A stretch of DNA of 45,505 bases from Sphingomonadales bacterium (GCA_025356275.1 JANXUK010000059.1:1-45505), one strand, 5' to 3'. Counted from the stretch's first letter, positions 25,332 through 34,733 are shown. Numbers and translations are program-made. Notes: generated by a model from the sequence alone, not told the origin.

Positions 25332-27554
25332 CTAGAACTTGATCCCCGCTCGCACGCCATAGGTGCGCGGCGCGGCATAGGACGTATAGTGATCACCAGT
25401 CTGGATTTCAGTCTGGGCGTTGAACGAGCGAGCGTTGCTCAAGTTCTTACCCCAAAGTTCCAGATTGTAGCGCTCGTTCGGACTGGTCCAGCGCGCGGAT
25501 GCGCCGAATTCGTCGAAAGCAGGCTGACGGATGACGTTGTCAGAATCAGTAAACCAACCGGAGCTGTGATACCAGTTGGCGTTGAGCGACAATTCGCCTT
25601 CGCCAGCCAAGGTGATTCTATATTCCGGCGCGAGCGTCGTGGTCAGTTTTGCCGTAACCGGCAGATCGTTCCCTTGGCAGTTGCCGGTCGTGAGCGGCAC
25701 CCCACCCAAAGGCGTGCCGATCAGGCACGTTGGAAACGCGCTGTTATATTTGCCACTTAGAATTTGCGCACTGGCGTTGATCCGAAAGGCCTTCGTCGCG
25801 CGCAAATTGAATTCTGCGTCAATGCCCTTTAGGCGGGCAGAGGGGCCGTTGATAATGACGATTGGGCCGTTGAGGAACGTGGAAATTTGGATATTTTTAT
25901 AATCATACAGGAAACCCGCGACGTTGAACGTCAGGCGGTGATCGAGGAACTGGGTCTTAAGTCCGACCTCATAGGCAGTGAGTGTCTCCGGGGCGAACGG
26001 GTTGTAGCCGAACGCACTGGCGACAAGCGTCGTCGTGTTGAAGCCGCCGCTCTTGAAGCCAGTGTTGATTGAAGCGTAGCCCAGCACGTCCTTTGTGAAG
26101 TGATGATCCAGCGAGACGCGATAGGTGAATTTGTTAAACCGTTGACTACGGCCGCTGACCGCGGCCTCCCGAGTTGTCAGGCCTGTCAACGTCGCGGTAA
26201 AATCCTGCGTGCCATCGAGCGTCCGCTTTTCGGTCGTATAACGACCGCCGAGCGTCAACTTTGTGTCGGAAGTTATCGCGTAGGTACCCTGTGCATAGCC
26301 AGCGAATGACGTCGTGTCGGTTGTCGATTTCCATGATCGCATCCCCTGCGCAGGAGGCGGCGCGGCGCTTTCGAAGTTCTGGACGAGCGGATCGTAGCGT
26401 CCGGATGCACCGTAATAGAAAGCCCCCGCCACCCAGCTTAATGGCCCCGAATTCTTGTTGGAGGACAGCTGCAATTCTTGGCTGAACTGTCTGTCTTTCT
26501 GTACCATATTCGAGAACCAGAAAAACGGCGTCGGCGTCAGATCAAGATCGAACTGGCGGCGGAACTTATAGGCACGGTAAGCTGATGTGCTCGAGAACCT
26601 TGCGAAACCCAGATCACGCTCCCAGCGCAACGATCCGCCTCCACCTTCAGCATTGATGAGCGGATCATGATTGGTGTTAAGATCGTACCGGTTGGAAAGA
26701 GTAAAAGTGGCCCCTCCACCGAACCGAGGCTTTGTCCCTTCGAGCGGGGCTGCACCAATCATTGAATTTTTGCTGTTGGCATAATCCGCTGAGAGCGTGA
26801 ACTTGTCACTGGATGATGGCTCGAACACAATCTTCGAACGCACGCCATAGTCGTGATAGACGCGAAACGCGTCATGACCATTAAACAGGTTCTTACCCCA
26901 GCCATCCCCTTGGCTGTTAGCGTAAAAGCTGAAATCGGCCGCAACGGTATCGCTGAGGCCTCCCGTAAGATATCCTCGCGTCGACAGCGAATTATAGTTG
27001 GCGTAGCCGACAGACAAATCACCGCTAGTCGTATGACTGGGTTCGCGCGTGATAACTTGGATCAATCCACCGGTCGCATTGCGACCGAAAAGCGTACCTT
27101 GGGGCCCCTTAAGTACTTCAATCCGCTCGATATTGCCGAATGAAAATATGCCGCCGCCCTGCGACCCGACATATACCCCATCGACATAAGAAGCGATCGC
27201 ATTTTCCAAGCCCGGGCCGCCAGCTAGGCTGCCGACGCCGCGAAGCCGCACGAAGAGATACCCATTGCCGTTGCTCGCATATAGCGCCGGTACCGCCAGA
27301 CGCAGATCGATCGTGTCGCGCACGCCCGTCTTTCCAAGAGTGTCCGCAGTCACTGCGCTGACTGCGATCGGAACATCTTGGAGCCGCTCCTCGCGACGCT
27401 GGGCAGTTACAACGATGTCCTGAACGGCGCTTTCGGCGTCGCTTGCACTCTGGGTTGGCGGCGCGCTTTCGACAGGCGGCACGCTCTGCGCGGCGGCGGG
27501 TGCCGCAAGACCGATTGTCAGTACAGATATGGATACAAGTGCCAAGGTCTTCAT
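25332..27554 (-). CDS. TonB-dependent outer-membrane receptor 2
   Basis: 740 residues. A signal peptide (MKTLALVSISVLTIGLAAPA, then AAQS) precedes a short Pro/Ser linker. The plug start is QDIVVTAQRREERLQDVPIAV and the plug motif is YVDGVYVGSQ...IERIEVLKGPQGTLFGRNATGG. The barrel ends in phenylalanine (GVRAGIKF). GGAGGGG precedes the ATG. It shares family with receptor 1 but is clearly different in sequence. It is the first gene before the VanA-like oxygenase, with a block B operator about 83 bases upstream. It probably imports the block B substrate. Confidence 0.93.
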   Translation of the reverse strand: MKTLALVSISVLTIGLAAPAAAQSVPPVESAPPTQSASDAESAVQDIVVTAQRREERLQDVPIAVSAVTADTLGKTGVRDTIDLRLAVPALYASNGNGYLFVRLRGVGSLAGGPGLENAIASYVDGVYVGSQGGGIFSFGNIERIEVLKGPQGTLFGRNATGGLIQVITREPSHTTSGDLSVGYANYNSLSTRGYLTGGLSDTVAADFSFYANSQGDGWGKNLFNGHDAFRVYHDYGVRSKIVFEPSSSDKFTLSADYANSKNSMIGAAPLEGTKPRFGGGATFTLSNRYDLNTNHDPLINAEGGGGSLRWERDLGFARFSSTSAYRAYKFRRQFDLDLTPTPFFWFSNMVQKDRQFSQELQLSSNKNSGPLSWVAGAFYYGASGRYDPLVQNFESAAPPPAQGMRSWKSTTDTTSFAGYAQGTYAITSDTKLTLGGRYTTEKRTLDGTQDFTATLTGLTTREAAVSGRSQRFNKFTYRVSLDHHFTKDVLGYASINTGFKSGGFNTTTLVASAFGYNPFAPETLTAYEVGLKTQFLDHRLTFNVAGFLYDYKNIQISTFLNGPIVIINGPSARLKGIDAEFNLRATKAFRINASAQILSGKYNSAFPTCLIGTPLGGVPLTTGNCQGNDLPVTAKLTTTLAPEYRITLAGEGELSLNANWYHSSGWFTDSDNVIRQPAFDEFGASARWTSPNERYNLELWGKNLSNARSFNAQTEIQTGDHYTSYAAPRTYGVRAGIKF

Positions 27555-27636
27555 AGCATTTCCCCTCCGCGGCTTCTTTGGAGCCTAATCTTGTCGGTCG
27601 ATCCGACTTCGCACTTACACGTGCCTTTTTTCTTTG

Positions 27637-27659
27637 TGGAAAACAACAGGAATATTCCA
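27637..27659. promoter_or_regulatory. Block B operator, copy 1 (TGGAA-N13-TTCCA)
   Basis: Perfect TGGAA and TTCCA arms separated by 13 bases. The right part contains the palindrome GGAATATTCC. It lies between the flavin monooxygenase stop and TonB receptor 2, upstream of the receptor. It resembles copy 5 closely: both are GTGGAAA-N7-GAATATTCC-AAAAA. Confidence 0.7.
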
Positions 27660-27676
27660 AAAAAGCTGTGCGCCTG

Positions 27677-29449
27677 TCAGGTTTGTTTCTCTCCGCTCAA
27701 CGCGAGGATCGAAACCATCGTTTGATGCAACGCGGCTTCGGGGTCATCCGGCAACGTCGGGACTCTCCATGCCACGTAAAGATCGGGTCGAACGAGGATC
27801 GCGCCGGTTTCGTCGGCCAAGCAAATCCGCGAAAAGTCACCGTAAGGATCCTCAAACCTCTGGCCTGGCCCGACACGAACAATATGGATTGGAAGTCCGA
27901 TTGCGCTAGCAACGTTTGCGGCGGCCTCGGTCCAGGCCGTACCGCCCACACCAGTTAACAGGGAAAATGCGCCAAGCGTGCAGATATCGAGCGATGAAAT
28001 GCGATGGTGTTTCCTAGTCAGCCAGACATGTGGCAACCGCCGTCCTGCTTCCACCCCCATGATCACGTCGAGCTCAGGATTCTCGACCGATAATATCTCG
28101 GTGTCTTCGACGATCGCGTCAGAGCGGTAGCGTTGGTTATGCTCGCCGCCAAGTGCGCCGAATCCGACAATGTTTCCGGCGATTGCTGCTTGCAGTTTCG
28201 CGCGGCGGGTAATTCCGGCAGGAGACGGATCGGCAAGATCGGCCGGCAGAGCATCGAACTGGGTAGGCGTCTGCTCGCCGGGCTTGAAGCCTAGGGCTTG
28301 CGCCACCGGCGCGTAAACTCGAAAATTTTCAGTCGCTCGCCGAACAACGTCGTGTCCGATCGGCATTCGCTCTGCCTCATAGGAATCAAGCAATTTAGTG
28401 CCGGCTTCGCCGCGGACGACCATCGCCAGCTTCCACGCCAAGTTGAAGGCGTCCTGCACCGACGTGTTCGAGCCGAGCCCATTCATGGGAGGATGGCGGT
28501 GAACCGCGTCGCCCATGCAGAACACTCGCCCAAGGCTATAAGCGTTCGCCTGAACCCGGTTCATTCTCCAGCAATGCGTTCCTTGAATCTCTACATCGAC
28601 CGAAGTGTCGCCGATAATGCGGTGGACGATGTCAGTTGCCCTCTCCGTCGAAAGGACCGGCGGCTCGTCCTTGGCATCGAAACCCCAGGTGGCAACCCAC
28701 CTGTCCCACGCGCGGACCATACGCAAGCCGGCAATCGGGTACCCACCAATCCCCTGTCCAGGCTGGACGATCCAGTAAAGCACGCCCGGCCGATGCGCGA
28801 CGAAACTCGACAAGTCCGCCTTGAAGAGGATGCCAATGTTGGCCGCGATATTGGTCGGCCCTTCGAGCTGCAGACCAAGCCTTTCGAGAACGCGAGAATT
28901 GGCACCGTCAGCGCCGATCATGTAACGCGCCCGGAAGGTCGATCGGGCACCAGTGATTCGGTCTAGGACGTACGCGGTAACGCCTCCTTGATCTTGTTCG
29001 AAATCGAGAAGCTCGGTGTCAAAACGGACTCGGGATCCGGCGCGCATCGCGCCGGCAAGCAGGATTGGCTCCAACAGGTCTTGAGTGAGATCGACCATTG
29101 AGCACGGACTGATCAGATCGTGTTGAGCCTTGTAGCGCGGATGCGTATGCCACGATTTGAGGCGCCCGAGCTCGAAGCCGGCAAGCGCTGTGCAATAGAC
29201 GTGATCTCCCATAAGATGATGCGGCGTCGCGACCGCCATGGCTTGCTCGTCCAGCCCAAAATGGCGCAGGATCTCCATAGTGCGTTGATTGGTTATGTGG
29301 GCGCGCGGAGAATTGGACGTAGAACTATATTTGCTGATGCACAGGTTTGTAACGCCGTATCGACCGAGTGCCAGCGACGCAGTAGCCCCGGACGGTCCTG
29401 AACCGATGATCAGAACATCGACCTCGATCGTTTTTTCAATGGCGTTCAT
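27677..29449 (-). CDS. TfdB/PheA-like flavin-dependent aromatic monooxygenase 1
   Basis: A 590-residue class A flavoprotein hydroxylase. It has the FAD motif VDVLIIGSGPSGATASLAL (about residues 10-28), the second FAD motif GRVFCMGDAVHRHPP, and the following MNGLGSNTSVQDAFNLAWK segment characteristic of 2,4-dichlorophenol hydroxylase-like enzymes. The C-terminal thioredoxin-like domain is present. It adds one hydroxyl ortho to a phenolic group using NAD(P)H. GGAGAGG precedes the ATG. It is divergent from the gntR gene across operator copy 2. A naphthol-, phenol- or chlorophenol-type substrate is plausible. Confidence 0.9.
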   Translation of the reverse strand: MNAIEKTIEVDVLIIGSGPSGATASLALGRYGVTNLCISKYSSTSNSPRAHITNQRTMEILRHFGLDEQAMAVATPHHLMGDHVYCTALAGFELGRLKSWHTHPRYKAQHDLISPCSMVDLTQDLLEPILLAGAMRAGSRVRFDTELLDFEQDQGGVTAYVLDRITGARSTFRARYMIGADGANSRVLERLGLQLEGPTNIAANIGILFKADLSSFVAHRPGVLYWIVQPGQGIGGYPIAGLRMVRAWDRWVATWGFDAKDEPPVLSTERATDIVHRIIGDTSVDVEIQGTHCWRMNRVQANAYSLGRVFCMGDAVHRHPPMNGLGSNTSVQDAFNLAWKLAMVVRGEAGTKLLDSYEAERMPIGHDVVRRATENFRVYAPVAQALGFKPGEQTPTQFDALPADLADPSPAGITRRAKLQAAIAGNIVGFGALGGEHNQRYRSDAIVEDTEILSVENPELDVIMGVEAGRRLPHVWLTRKHHRISSLDICTLGAFSLLTGVGGTAWTEAAANVASAIGLPIHIVRVGPGQRFEDPYGDFSRICLADETGAILVRPDLYVAWRVPTLPDDPEAALHQTMVSILALSGEKQT

Positions 29450-29494
29450 GGCACCTCTCCAGAAAAATTAACGCCCGTGTAGCCGACGTAGCTT

Positions 29495-29517
29495 CGGAAT
29501 TTAAATTCCATATTCCA
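29495..29517. promoter_or_regulatory. Block B operator, copy 2, in the gntR intergenic region
   Basis: CGGAA-N13-TTCCA with one arm mismatch. The element includes the perfect 14-base palindrome GGAATTTAAATTCC at 29496-29509 plus an extra TATTCCA half-site. It lies between the divergent flavin monooxygenase gene (46 bases away) and gntR (87 bases away), the classic position for autoregulation. Confidence 0.7.
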
Positions 29518-29603
29518 TAAAACGATTTGGGAACTCGGCAAACTGACTTGCCATCGCCGGATCCGCAGTCCACATCTAAACGACCATTCGGGAGGTAAAA
29601 TTC

Positions 29604-30380
29604 ATGGTGAAGCGGTCGCTCAATTCCGAAATCGGCGGGGACGAAGATTCTAGCGGTCGGACTATGGCTGAGCTGGTCTATCGTCGTTTGCGCGCTGATA
29701 TCGTTTGGGGCGTTTTGGCGCCTGACGTACCTTTGAAATCGGATCAGGTCAGGGCAGCCTACGGAACCGGCATCAGTCCGCTGCGTGAAGCGCTGACGCG
29801 GCTGACGGCAGAACGTTTGGTCACCGCGGCCGGCCAGCGAGGTTTTAGAGTAGCGCCGCTCAGTCCGGCCGATGTGCTCGACACAATGGAAACCCGCATA
29901 TTGATTGAATCTGAAGCGCTTCGTCTGTCGATCGAAAAGGGCGACGTTAACTGGGAAACCAGTGTTGTTGCTGCCGCGCACGCGCTCCGCCGTACGCCCC
30001 TCCCTACCGCTCCTGGTCCTGCGGCCGAGGCGTGGGCAGAGCTTCACCAACGATACCACGCTGCATTGTTGGCGGCGTGCGGATCGCCTTGGCTCATCAG
30101 CCTGGCTGATATTTTGTTTGCGCAGGCCGAACGTCATCGCATCCGTGCCGTTTCCGTGACAGAACCGATCAAACATCGCGATCGCCCGGCCGAGCATGAT
30201 GCGATCCTGGACGCGGTCGTGACACGCAACGCGAGGCTCGCGACCGCGGAACTCGATCGTCACTACCGCTTGAGTGCCAACCACGTCGCGCAAGCAATAC
30301 TGCAGACGACCGGAGGTGCCGGAATACCGGGTGGCGTTACGAATTCGACCGAGTCGACCGACGCCTTGGCAACGGCCTAA
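29604..30380 (+). CDS. GntR-family regulator, FCD (FadR/VanR) subgroup
   Basis: 258 residues. The N-terminal winged helix-turn-helix is AELVYRRLRADIVWGVLAPD...YGTGISPLREALTRLTAE. The C-terminal helical FCD domain contains ETRILIESEALRLSIE, LHQRYHAALLAACGSPWL and AEHDAILDAVVTRNARLA, with aspartate and histidines suited to metal and carboxylate ligand binding. GGGAGGT precedes the start. It is the only regulator gene in block B and is divergent from the first flavin monooxygenase gene. It is the leading candidate to bind the five TGGAA-N13-TTCCA sites, although that spacing is longer than usual for this family. Confidence 0.9.
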   Translation: MVKRSLNSEIGGDEDSSGRTMAELVYRRLRADIVWGVLAPDVPLKSDQVRAAYGTGISPLREALTRLTAERLVTAAGQRGFRVAPLSPADVLDTMETRILIESEALRLSIEKGDVNWETSVVAAAHALRRTPLPTAPGPAAEAWAELHQRYHAALLAACGSPWLISLADILFAQAERHRIRAVSVTEPIKHRDRPAEHDAILDAVVTRNARLATAELDRHYRLSANHVAQAILQTTGGAGIPGGVTNSTESTDALATA

Positions 30381-30611
30381 GGTTTGCCACCGGCAACCAA
30401 GCGGCCGTTCATTCAGCCTATACGGTGACATCACGCTGCCGAGCAGGCGCAGCGAGGGCGACCGATTTTAAGATGACAGACTTGAACAAAAGCAGGACGC
30501 GGGTGCTTTGGCCCGCGCTTTCGGTTTATGGTCATCGGTTCGCTCCCCTACACGAACGCGCGGCTCAACGTCCCTCTTAGGTTTCGCTCAGCCAGCCTTG
30601 CATGCGGATCG

Positions 30612-31523
30612 TTACTGGATGCGGGTAGAGATGCTTCCGATGCCGCCAATCTCCATGCGGATGACATCGCCCTTGTGCACCCATGTGCTGGTTTCGGCAC
30701 CCACGCCGGCTGGCGTACCCGTCAAGATGATATCGCCGGGATACAGCGTGTTAAATCGCGAGGCCCCCTCAATCAATTCGGCCACTGAAAATACCATACC
30801 GCCAGTGGTGGAATTCTGTCGCAGCTCATCATTGACCCACGTCTTTAGCGACAAGGCCTGCGGATCAGGGATCATCGAGGCTGGTACGATCCAGGGCCCG
30901 AGTGGGCAGGAACCGTCGAAGTTCTTATGGCTGCCCCAGTCATATTTGAACGGCGAACTGTCGGGCATTTGGGGGCGCATTATGCGGTCGCGCGCGGAAA
31001 GATCGTTGGCGACGGTATAGCCAGCGACATAATCCAGCGCGTCAGCCGCCGGGACTTTCCGCGCCTCGCGGCCGATGATGACCGCGAGTTCAATCTCAAA
31101 ATCAAGCGCTTCGGATTCGTTTTCCACCGTCGCGTTCGGACCGACTACGCAGCCGCCTGCCTTGATGAAGAAGAACGGCCCTGCCCCGACAGCTTTTGGC
31201 GAAGGCTGCGGGGGCAACCCGCGGTGCTTGGCGACCGCGTCCATATGATCCTGATAATTTGCACCCGCACAATAGATCGTTCCCGGCAACCGCAACGGTG
31301 CGAGCAACTGTACGTCGCTGACCGGCTGCCCTCCCCCATTGAGCGTCTTTGAGACTGAGAACAGCGCAGAGCTTGCCCGTGCCCAGTCGGCCACGATCGC
31401 TTCAAGCGATTCATAGGCTGGATTTTGCGCGGCATCCGCTGCATCGTACAGGCGGTCATTGGCGACGATTCCGGCGCGAGCACCGCGCGCCGACGCATAA
31501 CTTGCGAGTTTAAAGTCTTGCAT
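30612..31523 (-). CDS. Fumarylacetoacetate-hydrolase-family enzyme 1
   Basis: 303 residues. The FAH fold core is GTIYCAGANYQDHM, metal ligands are in the ESEALDFEIELAVIIG segment, and the DYVAGYTVANDLSARD and GDIILTGTPAGVG motifs follow. It hydrolyses or hydrates acylpyruvate-type substrates such as fumarylpyruvate, maleylpyruvate or other ring-cleavage products. GGAG lies nine bases upstream of the ATG. It has its own operator copy upstream and is separated from the 3-hydroxybenzoate hydroxylase gene. The 231 bases between it and gntR hold no gene I recognise. Confidence 0.9.
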   Translation of the reverse strand: MQDFKLASYASARGARAGIVANDRLYDAADAAQNPAYESLEAIVADWARASSALFSVSKTLNGGGQPVSDVQLLAPLRLPGTIYCAGANYQDHMDAVAKHRGLPPQPSPKAVGAGPFFFIKAGGCVVGPNATVENESEALDFEIELAVIIGREARKVPAADALDYVAGYTVANDLSARDRIMRPQMPDSSPFKYDWGSHKNFDGSCPLGPWIVPASMIPDPQALSLKTWVNDELRQNSTTGGMVFSVAELIEGASRFNTLYPGDIILTGTPAGVGAETSTWVHKGDVIRMEIGGIGSISTRIQ

Positions 31524-31611
31524 ATCAGGTCTCCGCTCCCGGCGCGCGTTTGACGACTCCAGCTAGAGCTGCCCTGCTTAACCACCTAATCCTTGCCTAC
31601 GCCTTTAAATA

Positions 31612-31634
31612 TGGAAATCAAGCATGACTTTCCA
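31612..31634. promoter_or_regulatory. Block B operator, copy 3
   Basis: Perfect TGGAA and TTCCA arms with 13 bases between (TGGAAATC...GACTTTCCA). It lies 89 bases upstream of the FAH-family gene 1 start and just after the stop of the flavin hydroxylase gene. Confidence 0.65.
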
Positions 31635-31639
31635 AAGTG

Positions 31640-32809
31640 TCAAATGACGGCATCATACAGCCATGCGAGCCCATCATAAGACTGGGTCGGCGTTCGCGCG
31701 GATAGCATCGTGTCTCGTAATTCTGCCGCTACGCCTCGGGCATGATAGAACTCGCCGTGCACGCGTGCCATGATTTGGCATCGTCCCGTGCGCAAGTACC
31801 GGCGGTTCTGGTACCGCTCGAACGCGTCGCCAAGCGGGCCGCCGGCTGCCACTTCGTCAGCAAGCACAACCGCATCTTCCATGGCCATGCACGCCCCTTG
31901 CGCCAGATATTGGAGCATCGGATGAGCAGCGTCACCCATCAGAGTAACCCTCCCCCGGCTCCAGTTCTTTTTGGGTTCGCGATCGCACAGCACCCACATA
32001 CGCCAGCTCTCGATCTTAGACAGCAACGCCTGGACCGGTTCACAAGTCCCTGCGAACCGCCGATGCAGTTCTTCGGCATCCCCCTTGGTGTCCCAGCCTT
32101 CGACGTAGGCGTCGCTGTGGAATACCGCGACAAGGTTGAATAACTCGCCCCCACGCAGCGGATATTGCACGAGATGGTTTTTTGGCCCGCCCCACAGAAT
32201 CATCGCGTTTCTACGATACGCTTCAGGCACGTCGCTGGTCGGCAGGACTGCCCGGTACGCGATATGGCCGGACACAACCGGCGGTCCGTCGTCGACAATT
32301 GCCTGACGGGTTTGCGACCAAAGCCCATCGGCGCCGATGAGCGCCGCGCCGCGTATGGCCTCGCCGGTATCCGTTGTCACGGTGACAGTCGTGCCATCAT
32401 CCTCGAATCCGGCGACCTTGGTCGATGTTTTCAACGCGATCGCGCCATTCGCACGGCAGGCGTCGAGCAAGACCCGGTGAAGGTCAGCACGGTGGATAAG
32501 GGCATAGGGATAGGTAAAACGCTCACGAAACTCCGCGCCGACAGGAATGCGGGTGACGACGTCGCCCGAAACGCCATTCATGACGATCAGGTCATCTGGA
32601 AATACGGCAAGCGCATTAGCCTGTTCCGCGAGGCCCATCGTCGCAAGCGCGCGGTACCCGTTCGGGCCGACCTGGATACCAGCGCCCACTTCCTTGAATT
32701 CAGGTGCCTGCTCGATAACGATGGAAGCGCGGCCGACATTGGCCAGCGTAAGCGCAGCCGACAAGCCAGCGATGCCGCCGCCAACGATCAGAATAGGGTC
32801 GTTACTCAT
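31640..32809 (-). CDS. 3-Hydroxybenzoate 6-hydroxylase-like flavin monooxygenase
   Basis: 389 residues. FAD motif ILIVGGGIAGLSAALTLANVG at the N-terminus, then EVGAGIQVGPNGYRAL, the DG motif ALIGADGLWS and the GD motif GRVTLMGDAAHPMLQYLAQG. The segments SWRMWVLCDREP and YDGLAWLYDAV at the C-terminus match enzymes that hydroxylate 3-hydroxybenzoate to gentisate. Salicylate-1-hydroxylase-type relatives share the fold, but the gene sits immediately before gentisate dioxygenase and an FAH-family gene, which supports gentisate as product. It overlaps the FAH gene by four bases (ATGA). Confidence 0.85.
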   Translation of the reverse strand: MSNDPILIVGGGIAGLSAALTLANVGRASIVIEQAPEFKEVGAGIQVGPNGYRALATMGLAEQANALAVFPDDLIVMNGVSGDVVTRIPVGAEFRERFTYPYALIHRADLHRVLLDACRANGAIALKTSTKVAGFEDDGTTVTVTTDTGEAIRGAALIGADGLWSQTRQAIVDDGPPVVSGHIAYRAVLPTSDVPEAYRRNAMILWGGPKNHLVQYPLRGGELFNLVAVFHSDAYVEGWDTKGDAEELHRRFAGTCEPVQALLSKIESWRMWVLCDREPKKNWSRGRVTLMGDAAHPMLQYLAQGACMAMEDAVVLADEVAAGGPLGDAFERYQNRRYLRTGRCQIMARVHGEFYHARGVAAELRDTMLSARTPTQSYDGLAWLYDAVI

Positions 32810-33660
32810 GCTGTCACCGCCATGCTCATGCTACCGATCCCCGAAATGCTTGCCGTGATCGTGTCTCCGGGGACGATCGGTCCAACTCCTTCCGGGGTGC
32901 CGGTGAAAAGCAGGTCGCCTGGTTCAAGCGTGTAAAAGCGCGAAGCGAACTCGATGAGTTCCGGGACGTTCATGATAAGATCACGCGTATTCGCCCGCTG
33001 GCGGGGATCGCCATTCACATCAAGCGCGAGGTCGAGGTTATGCGGATCATCCACCTCATCCGCGGTCACCATCCATGGCCCCACTACAGAATAGCTGTCG
33101 AGTGACTTGCGCAGGCTGCGCTCTTCGGGCCCGCGAATCGTGATGTCGAGCCCGATCGTATAGCCGGCGACATAGTCGAGAGCGTCGGCCGCACGCACGT
33201 TGCGCGCGGCACGGCCGATGATCGCGACCAGCTCGATCTCGTGGTCAGTACGACGGTCCGGTAGGCTGATGACGATCGGCGCGCTTGCGCCAATCATCGA
33301 GCTTGTCGCCTTGAGGAAAAGTCCGGTCTCATGGATCTTGCGCACATTCGCCCGCGAGAAGGTTTCCGTATCGGCGATCGCCTCGTCCAAATGGGCTTGA
33401 TAATTCACTGGAGCGGCAACGAGTTTGCCGGGATTGGCGACTGGACTAAGCAGGCGGACAGAGGCCAGATCATGACGCGTCGCGCCCTCCATCGCCGTCG
33501 CAATCGCCGGGCTGAGTCGCTGCAACTGCATGATGAGCATATCCTGACGCGGATAAGGGTAGCGCGCCGGGTCGATCGCAGTGAGCACCGACGATACGTC
33601 GATAACTGCATTCCCCTCGATCACACCCAGCCGATGATCGTCAAACATGCACAGTTTCAA
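32806..33660 (-). CDS. Fumarylacetoacetate-hydrolase-family enzyme 2 (probable fumarylpyruvate hydrolase)
   Basis: 284 residues from TTG 33660 with GGGAG six bases upstream. An ATG at 33648 is the alternative. FAH motifs are KLVAAPVNYQAHLDE, DHEIELVAIIGRAARNV, DYVAGYTIGLDITIRG and GDLLFTGTPEGVGPI. Located between gentisate dioxygenase and the 3-hydroxybenzoate hydroxylase-like gene, it most likely hydrolyses fumarylpyruvate to fumarate and pyruvate, or maleylpyruvate directly. It is only moderately similar to FAH enzyme 1, so they are probably not redundant. Confidence 0.88.
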   Translation of the reverse strand: MKLCMFDDHRLGVIEGNAVIDVSSVLTAIDPARYPYPRQDMLIMQLQRLSPAIATAMEGATRHDLASVRLLSPVANPGKLVAAPVNYQAHLDEAIADTETFSRANVRKIHETGLFLKATSSMIGASAPIVISLPDRRTDHEIELVAIIGRAARNVRAADALDYVAGYTIGLDITIRGPEERSLRKSLDSYSVVGPWMVTADEVDDPHNLDLALDVNGDPRQRANTRDLIMNVPELIEFASRFYTLEPGDLLFTGTPEGVGPIVPGDTITASISGIGSMSMAVTA

Positions 33661-33692
33661 GTTACTCTCCCAATATTATTTCGCGATCGCTC

Positions 33693-34709
33693 TCAGGCGG
33701 CGGCCTCGCTTCGCCAGAAGCCGAGATGTTCCTGCAGCGGTCGGTCCGAGAAGCTGAACAGGACGCATTCCTCGTCGGCTTCGAACTGCCGCCACGTCCA
33801 GCCGGGCGCCACGAATACATCGTGTCGCTGCGCGTACCAGGTCGTTTCTCCAATGGTAATCCGAGCGCTACCCTCGACCACGCAGTAGACTGCACCGTCG
33901 GTTTCGCGATGGCTGACGCCGCGGAAGCCGCGCGGGAGAAGCTGGAGATAAGCACCCATGCTGCGGATCGGCGATTGGCCCGTGGTCGGATCCGTGAAAG
34001 AGACCTTCAATCCGTGTTCGGGATGCCATTCCTCGGCGCGCGCCATAACGTCGAGCGCATCGCGGCTGCGGCTGTAGGGATAGTGAAATAACGGGCTCGC
34101 GCTGGTCGTCCTAAGATAGCCTATTGGCGTCAGCCCCGATGCGTATCGTGCCTGAGCATCGCCCAGCGGGCGGGTCATGTTCTGTCGGCGCTCGGGATAA
34201 TCCGCAGAAAAGCCAGCATTCAGCATCTGCACGACCGGGACGTCGAGGCCGTCGAGCCACATCACCGGGTCGGCGCCCTCCGCGCCATGGTCGTGGAAGA
34301 CATTGGTCGGCGTAATGATGAAGTCACCGGGCTCCATGAGAACCTTCTCGCCGTCGACCGAGGTGAACCCGCCGCGCCCGTCAAGGATGAGCCGCAGCGC
34401 CGACGCGGTGTGACGATGGCTTGGCGCGATCTCGCCAGGCAGTATCATCTGGATACCGGCGTAGAGCGAGGTGGTCGCCAGCGACCTGCCACGCAATGCT
34501 GGATTTTCGAGGATGAGCACGCGCCGCTCAGCGTCCTCCGCGGAAATCGCAGCACAAGCGAGATCCATATTGCGGCGGATCACTGCCGCGCGCCAAAGTA
34601 CCGGATCAACCAATGCCTTTGGCTCACGCGGGGTCAATCCACGGATGACCTCCCACAGCGGCGCCATGTTGTCAGCGGCGAGCCGTTCGCGGAATTCTGA
34701 TTGTGACAT
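33693..34709 (-). CDS. Gentisate 1,2-dioxygenase
   Basis: A 338-residue bicupin dioxygenase. The N-terminal cupin has SHRHTASALRLILDG with His98 and His100 and a third histidine in NVFHDHG (His139 or 141), the Fe(II) ligands of gentisate dioxygenase. The second cupin includes GAVYCVVEGSARITIG and WTWRQFEADEE. It cleaves gentisate between the carboxyl and hydroxyl carbons to maleylpyruvate. It is first in a three-gene minus-strand run with the FAH and flavin hydroxylase genes. Operator copy 4 sits two bases upstream of the ATG, over the expected ribosome-binding region. Confidence 0.9.
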   Translation of the reverse strand: MSQSEFRERLAADNMAPLWEVIRGLTPREPKALVDPVLWRAAVIRRNMDLACAAISAEDAERRVLILENPALRGRSLATTSLYAGIQMILPGEIAPSHRHTASALRLILDGRGGFTSVDGEKVLMEPGDFIITPTNVFHDHGAEGADPVMWLDGLDVPVVQMLNAGFSADYPERRQNMTRPLGDAQARYASGLTPIGYLRTTSASPLFHYPYSRSRDALDVMARAEEWHPEHGLKVSFTDPTTGQSPIRSMGAYLQLLPRGFRGVSHRETDGAVYCVVEGSARITIGETTWYAQRHDVFVAPGWTWRQFEADEECVLFSFSDRPLQEHLGFWRSEAAA

Positions 34710-34710
34710 A

Positions 34711-34733
34711 TGAAATCCCGAATTGAATTTCCA
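34711..34733. promoter_or_regulatory. Block B operator, copy 4
   Basis: TGAAA-N13-TTCCA, one mismatch from the perfect arms. Its right side (AATTTCCAAAG) resembles copy 3 (ACTTTCCAAAG). It lies between gentisate dioxygenase (minus) and the divergent DODA-type gene (plus). Because it abuts the gentisate dioxygenase start, that transcript must begin within or upstream of the site. Confidence 0.6.

Noticed and set aside
29436-30434. 332-codon minus-strand frame opposite gntR
   Set aside because: Overlaps the divergent promoter region and the entire gntR gene; composition is that of a shadow frame.
30484-30591. Possible small plus-strand gene of about 35 codons after gntR
   Set aside because: It starts with ATG but has no good ribosome-binding site or recognisable similarity, and an overlapping frame is equally open. 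A short GCGGG/CCCGC stem inside could equally be part of a weak terminator.
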